Assembly: GCA_927798505.1 (NCBI GenBank)
Contig: CAKMNE010000018.1
Location: forward strand, 1-15,003
Source of the DNA: an uncultured Bacteroidales bacterium
GTDB lineage: Bacteria > Bacteroidota > Bacteroidia > Bacteroidales > UBA932
Length of the DNA: 15,003 bases
Reading direction: 5' to 3'
The notes under the pieces were generated by a model. That model searched no databases. It saw nothing but the letters and a program-made list of their open reading frames with translations, and was not told the origin of the DNA. Position 1 is the stretch's first letter. Every line of letters starts with the position of its first letter. Below, piece by piece: positions 14,018-15,003 of this stretch. Made by a program: the position numbers and the translations under genes.

Positions 14018-14853
14018 TGCATTGCCTCCTTTGCCTTTGTTTCTTCGGTTTTGTATTGTCCCTGACGGCGCATGGCCTCATCGAAATCCACGAGGGCACC
14101 GTCAAACTCAGGGCCGTCAACGCAGGCAAACATGGTCTTTCCGCCAACGCTCACACGGCAAGCGCCGCACATTCCGGTGCCGTCCACCATCAGCGTGTTG
14201 AGGCTGACTGTGACAGGGATGCCGAGCCTGGTGCAGGCGAGAGTGCTGAATTTCATCATTATCATAGGCCCGATTGCGACCGCCCGGTCGAAATGGTGAC
14301 CTTCCGCGACAAGCTTTTCGATCATTGCCGTTCCCACACCCTTGAAGCCCTTGGAGCCGTCGTCAGTGCAGATATGAAGCTCCGAGCAGACGGAGGCCAT
14401 CTCTTCGGTGTAGATGAGAAGGCTTTCGTTGCGGGCGCCTATGATGACTTCGACGTGGGCTCCGCGCTCGTGAAGCCACTTTGCCTGGGGATAGACCGGT
14501 GCGGTGCCTACGCCTCCGGCGATGAATACATAGCTCTTTGAAGAAAGCTCTTCGTCGGAGAGTTCCACGAATTCGGATGCTTTTCCGAGAGGGCCTACGA
14601 CATCGGCAAAGGCGTCACCGGCCTCCATTGCAACAATCCGCGCGCTTGAGGCTCCGATTTTCTGTGTGACTATGGTAACCGTAGCGTTTTCGCGATCGTA
14701 GTCGCTGATTGTGAGGGGAATTCTCTCCCCTGTTTCATCTGTCCTGACTATCAGAAACTGACCGGGCAAAGCCGCTGCGGCCAGCCTCGGAGCCCGCACC
14801 ACCATCCTGCAAATGGTTGGTGTAAGCATCTCTTTCTTTAGGATTGTGTACAT
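14011..14853 (-). CDS. nfnA: NfnA-type FAD/[2Fe-2S] NAD(H)-binding subunit (sulfide/dihydroorotate dehydrogenase-like)
   Basis: A 280-residue ferredoxin-reductase-fold subunit. An FAD-binding barrel is at about 1-98 with RIPLTISD (44-51); an NAD-binding domain at about 105-215 has GGVGTAPVYPQ (113-123); and the C-terminal [2Fe-2S] region DGTGMCGACRV continues to a third Cys (Asp224, Cys229, Cys232, Cys244). The Asp plus three-Cys pattern is that described for the Nfn small subunit. It precedes and overlaps the large subunit, as in other nfn pairs. The first ATG is favoured because MYTILKKEML matches the usual N-terminus of the family. A -7 element sits only 8 nt upstream, so the transcript may be almost leaderless. 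PyrK-like electron transfer is the main alternative, but the gltD-like partner argues for Nfn. Confidence 0.87.
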   Translation of the reverse strand: MYTILKKEMLTPTICRMVVRAPRLAAAALPGQFLIVRTDETGERIPLTISDYDRENATVTIVTQKIGASSARIVAMEAGDAFADVVGPLGKASEFVELSDEELSSKSYVFIAGGVGTAPVYPQAKWLHERGAHVEVIIGARNESLLIYTEEMASVCSELHICTDDGSKGFKGVGTAMIEKLVAEGHHFDRAVAIGPMIMMKFSTLACTRLGIPVTVSLNTLMVDGTGMCGACRVSVGGKTMFACVDGPEFDGALVDFDEAMRRQGQYKTEETKAKEAMQW

Positions 14854-14861
14854 ATCGGCGC

Positions 14862-14869
14862 CAAAGATA
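14862..14869 (-). promoter_or_regulatory. Predicted -7 element of the nfn operon
   Basis: On the minus strand TATCTTTG matches TAnnTTTG exactly and ends 8 nt before the nfnA ATG. No TTTG is present at the expected -33 spacing, so the call rests on the -7 box alone. A start site near 14856 would give a leader of only a few bases. Confidence 0.45.
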
Positions 14870-14892
14870 CTTCATTTTTGAATTATTTCGTG

Positions 14893-14900
14893 TATATTTG
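14893..14900 (+). promoter_or_regulatory. Predicted -7 element of the tRNA-Arg gene
   Basis: TATATTTG matches the Bacteroidota -7 consensus exactly, 19 nt before the mature tRNA 5' end. The nearest upstream TTTG (14877-14880) is only 12 nt away, too close for the usual -33 spacing, so the upstream element is not recognisable. Confidence 0.5.
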
Positions 14901-14919
14901 CAGTCCAAAAGTTAATGAT

Positions 14920-14993
14920 GGTTCCGTAGCTCAGCTGGATAGAGCAACAGCCTTCTAAGCTGTGGGTCACGCGTTCGAATCGCGTCGGAATCA
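14920..14993 (+). tRNA. trnR: tRNA-Arg, anticodon UCU
   Basis: A complete 74-nt cloverleaf reads arginine AGA codons. Acceptor arms GGTTCCG (14920-14926) and CGGAATC (14986-14992) pair with one G-U. The D stem is GCTC/GAGC, the anticodon stem ACAGC/GCTGT encloses loop CTTCTAA with anticodon TCT at 14954-14956, and the T stem ACGCG/CGCGT encloses TTCGAAT. The discriminator base is A14993. The 3' CCA is not encoded, so it must be added by the CCA-adding enzyme. Confidence 0.96.
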
Positions 14994-15003
14994 CTTCTTC
15001 AAA

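Noticed and set aside
13037..14065. Plus-strand open frame of 342 codons opposite nfnB.
   Set aside because: It is opposite the Fe-S and FAD motifs of nfnB and shows no domain or start signals.
12629..14853. Considered as true glutamate synthase (gltBD) genes.
   Set aside because: No large GltB subunit is present, and the partner is an FAD/[2Fe-2S] NfnA-type protein, so Nfn or SudAB is the better fit.
1..15003. CRISPR arrays, insertion sequences, phage genes and integration of mobile DNA at the tRNA gene.
   Set aside because: No spaced direct repeats, transposase or integrase motifs are seen, and only 10 bases remain downstream of the tRNA, so an attachment site cannot be judged.

Overview
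The window comes from a Bacteroidota genome, most likely order Bacteroidales with moderately high GC. The evidence is a SusC/SusD-type outer-membrane pair, three lipoproteins with lipobox signal peptides, and promoters matching the Bacteroidota consensus (TTTG near -33, TAnnTTTG near -7) without Shine-Dalgarno sequences. No species can be assigned from sequence alone, and no mobile element, CRISPR array or phage gene is visible.

Layout. Bases 17-11440 carry six minus-strand genes that read as one tightly packed operon in the order ribokinase, DMT-superfamily sugar permease, SusC-like transporter, SusD-like lipoprotein, a very large lipoprotein with two ADP-ribosylglycohydrolase (ADPRGH) domains, and a second ADPRGH lipoprotein. 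Most junctions are stop/start overlaps or gaps of 1-16 nt. A 191-bp divergent control region (11441-11631) holds back-to-back promoters and several GCGCAA-containing palindromes. A LacI-family repressor gene (11632-12627) reads the other way. It ends one base before a convergent two-gene operon (12629-14853) encoding an NfnAB-type flavin/iron-sulfur NAD(P)H oxidoreductase pair. A tRNA-Arg(UCU) gene closes the window on the plus strand.

How the genes may work together. SusC/D would import a ribose-containing ligand across the outer membrane, the ADPRGH lipoproteins would cleave a ribosidic bond, the permease would carry the sugar across the inner membrane, and ribokinase would give ribose 5-phosphate. 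The LacI regulator would sense the sugar or its phosphate. This resembles the rus ribose-scavenging locus described in Bacteroides thetaiotaomicron, but is rebuilt around ADPRGH enzymes, with no nucleoside hydrolase or classical glycoside hydrolase in view. The true substrate is unknown: an ADP-ribosyl hydrolase releases ADP-ribose rather than free ribose, so either processing steps lie elsewhere or these enzymes cleave another riboside.

Most notable points: the twin-ADPRGH fusion with Ig-like and discoidin-like modules between its catalytic units; the single-domain paralogue beside it that matches its C-terminal half; altered metal-site motifs; and a repressor promoter with one operator in its spacer and another over its start site, exactly 21 bp apart, plus a perfect palindrome inside the repressor gene.
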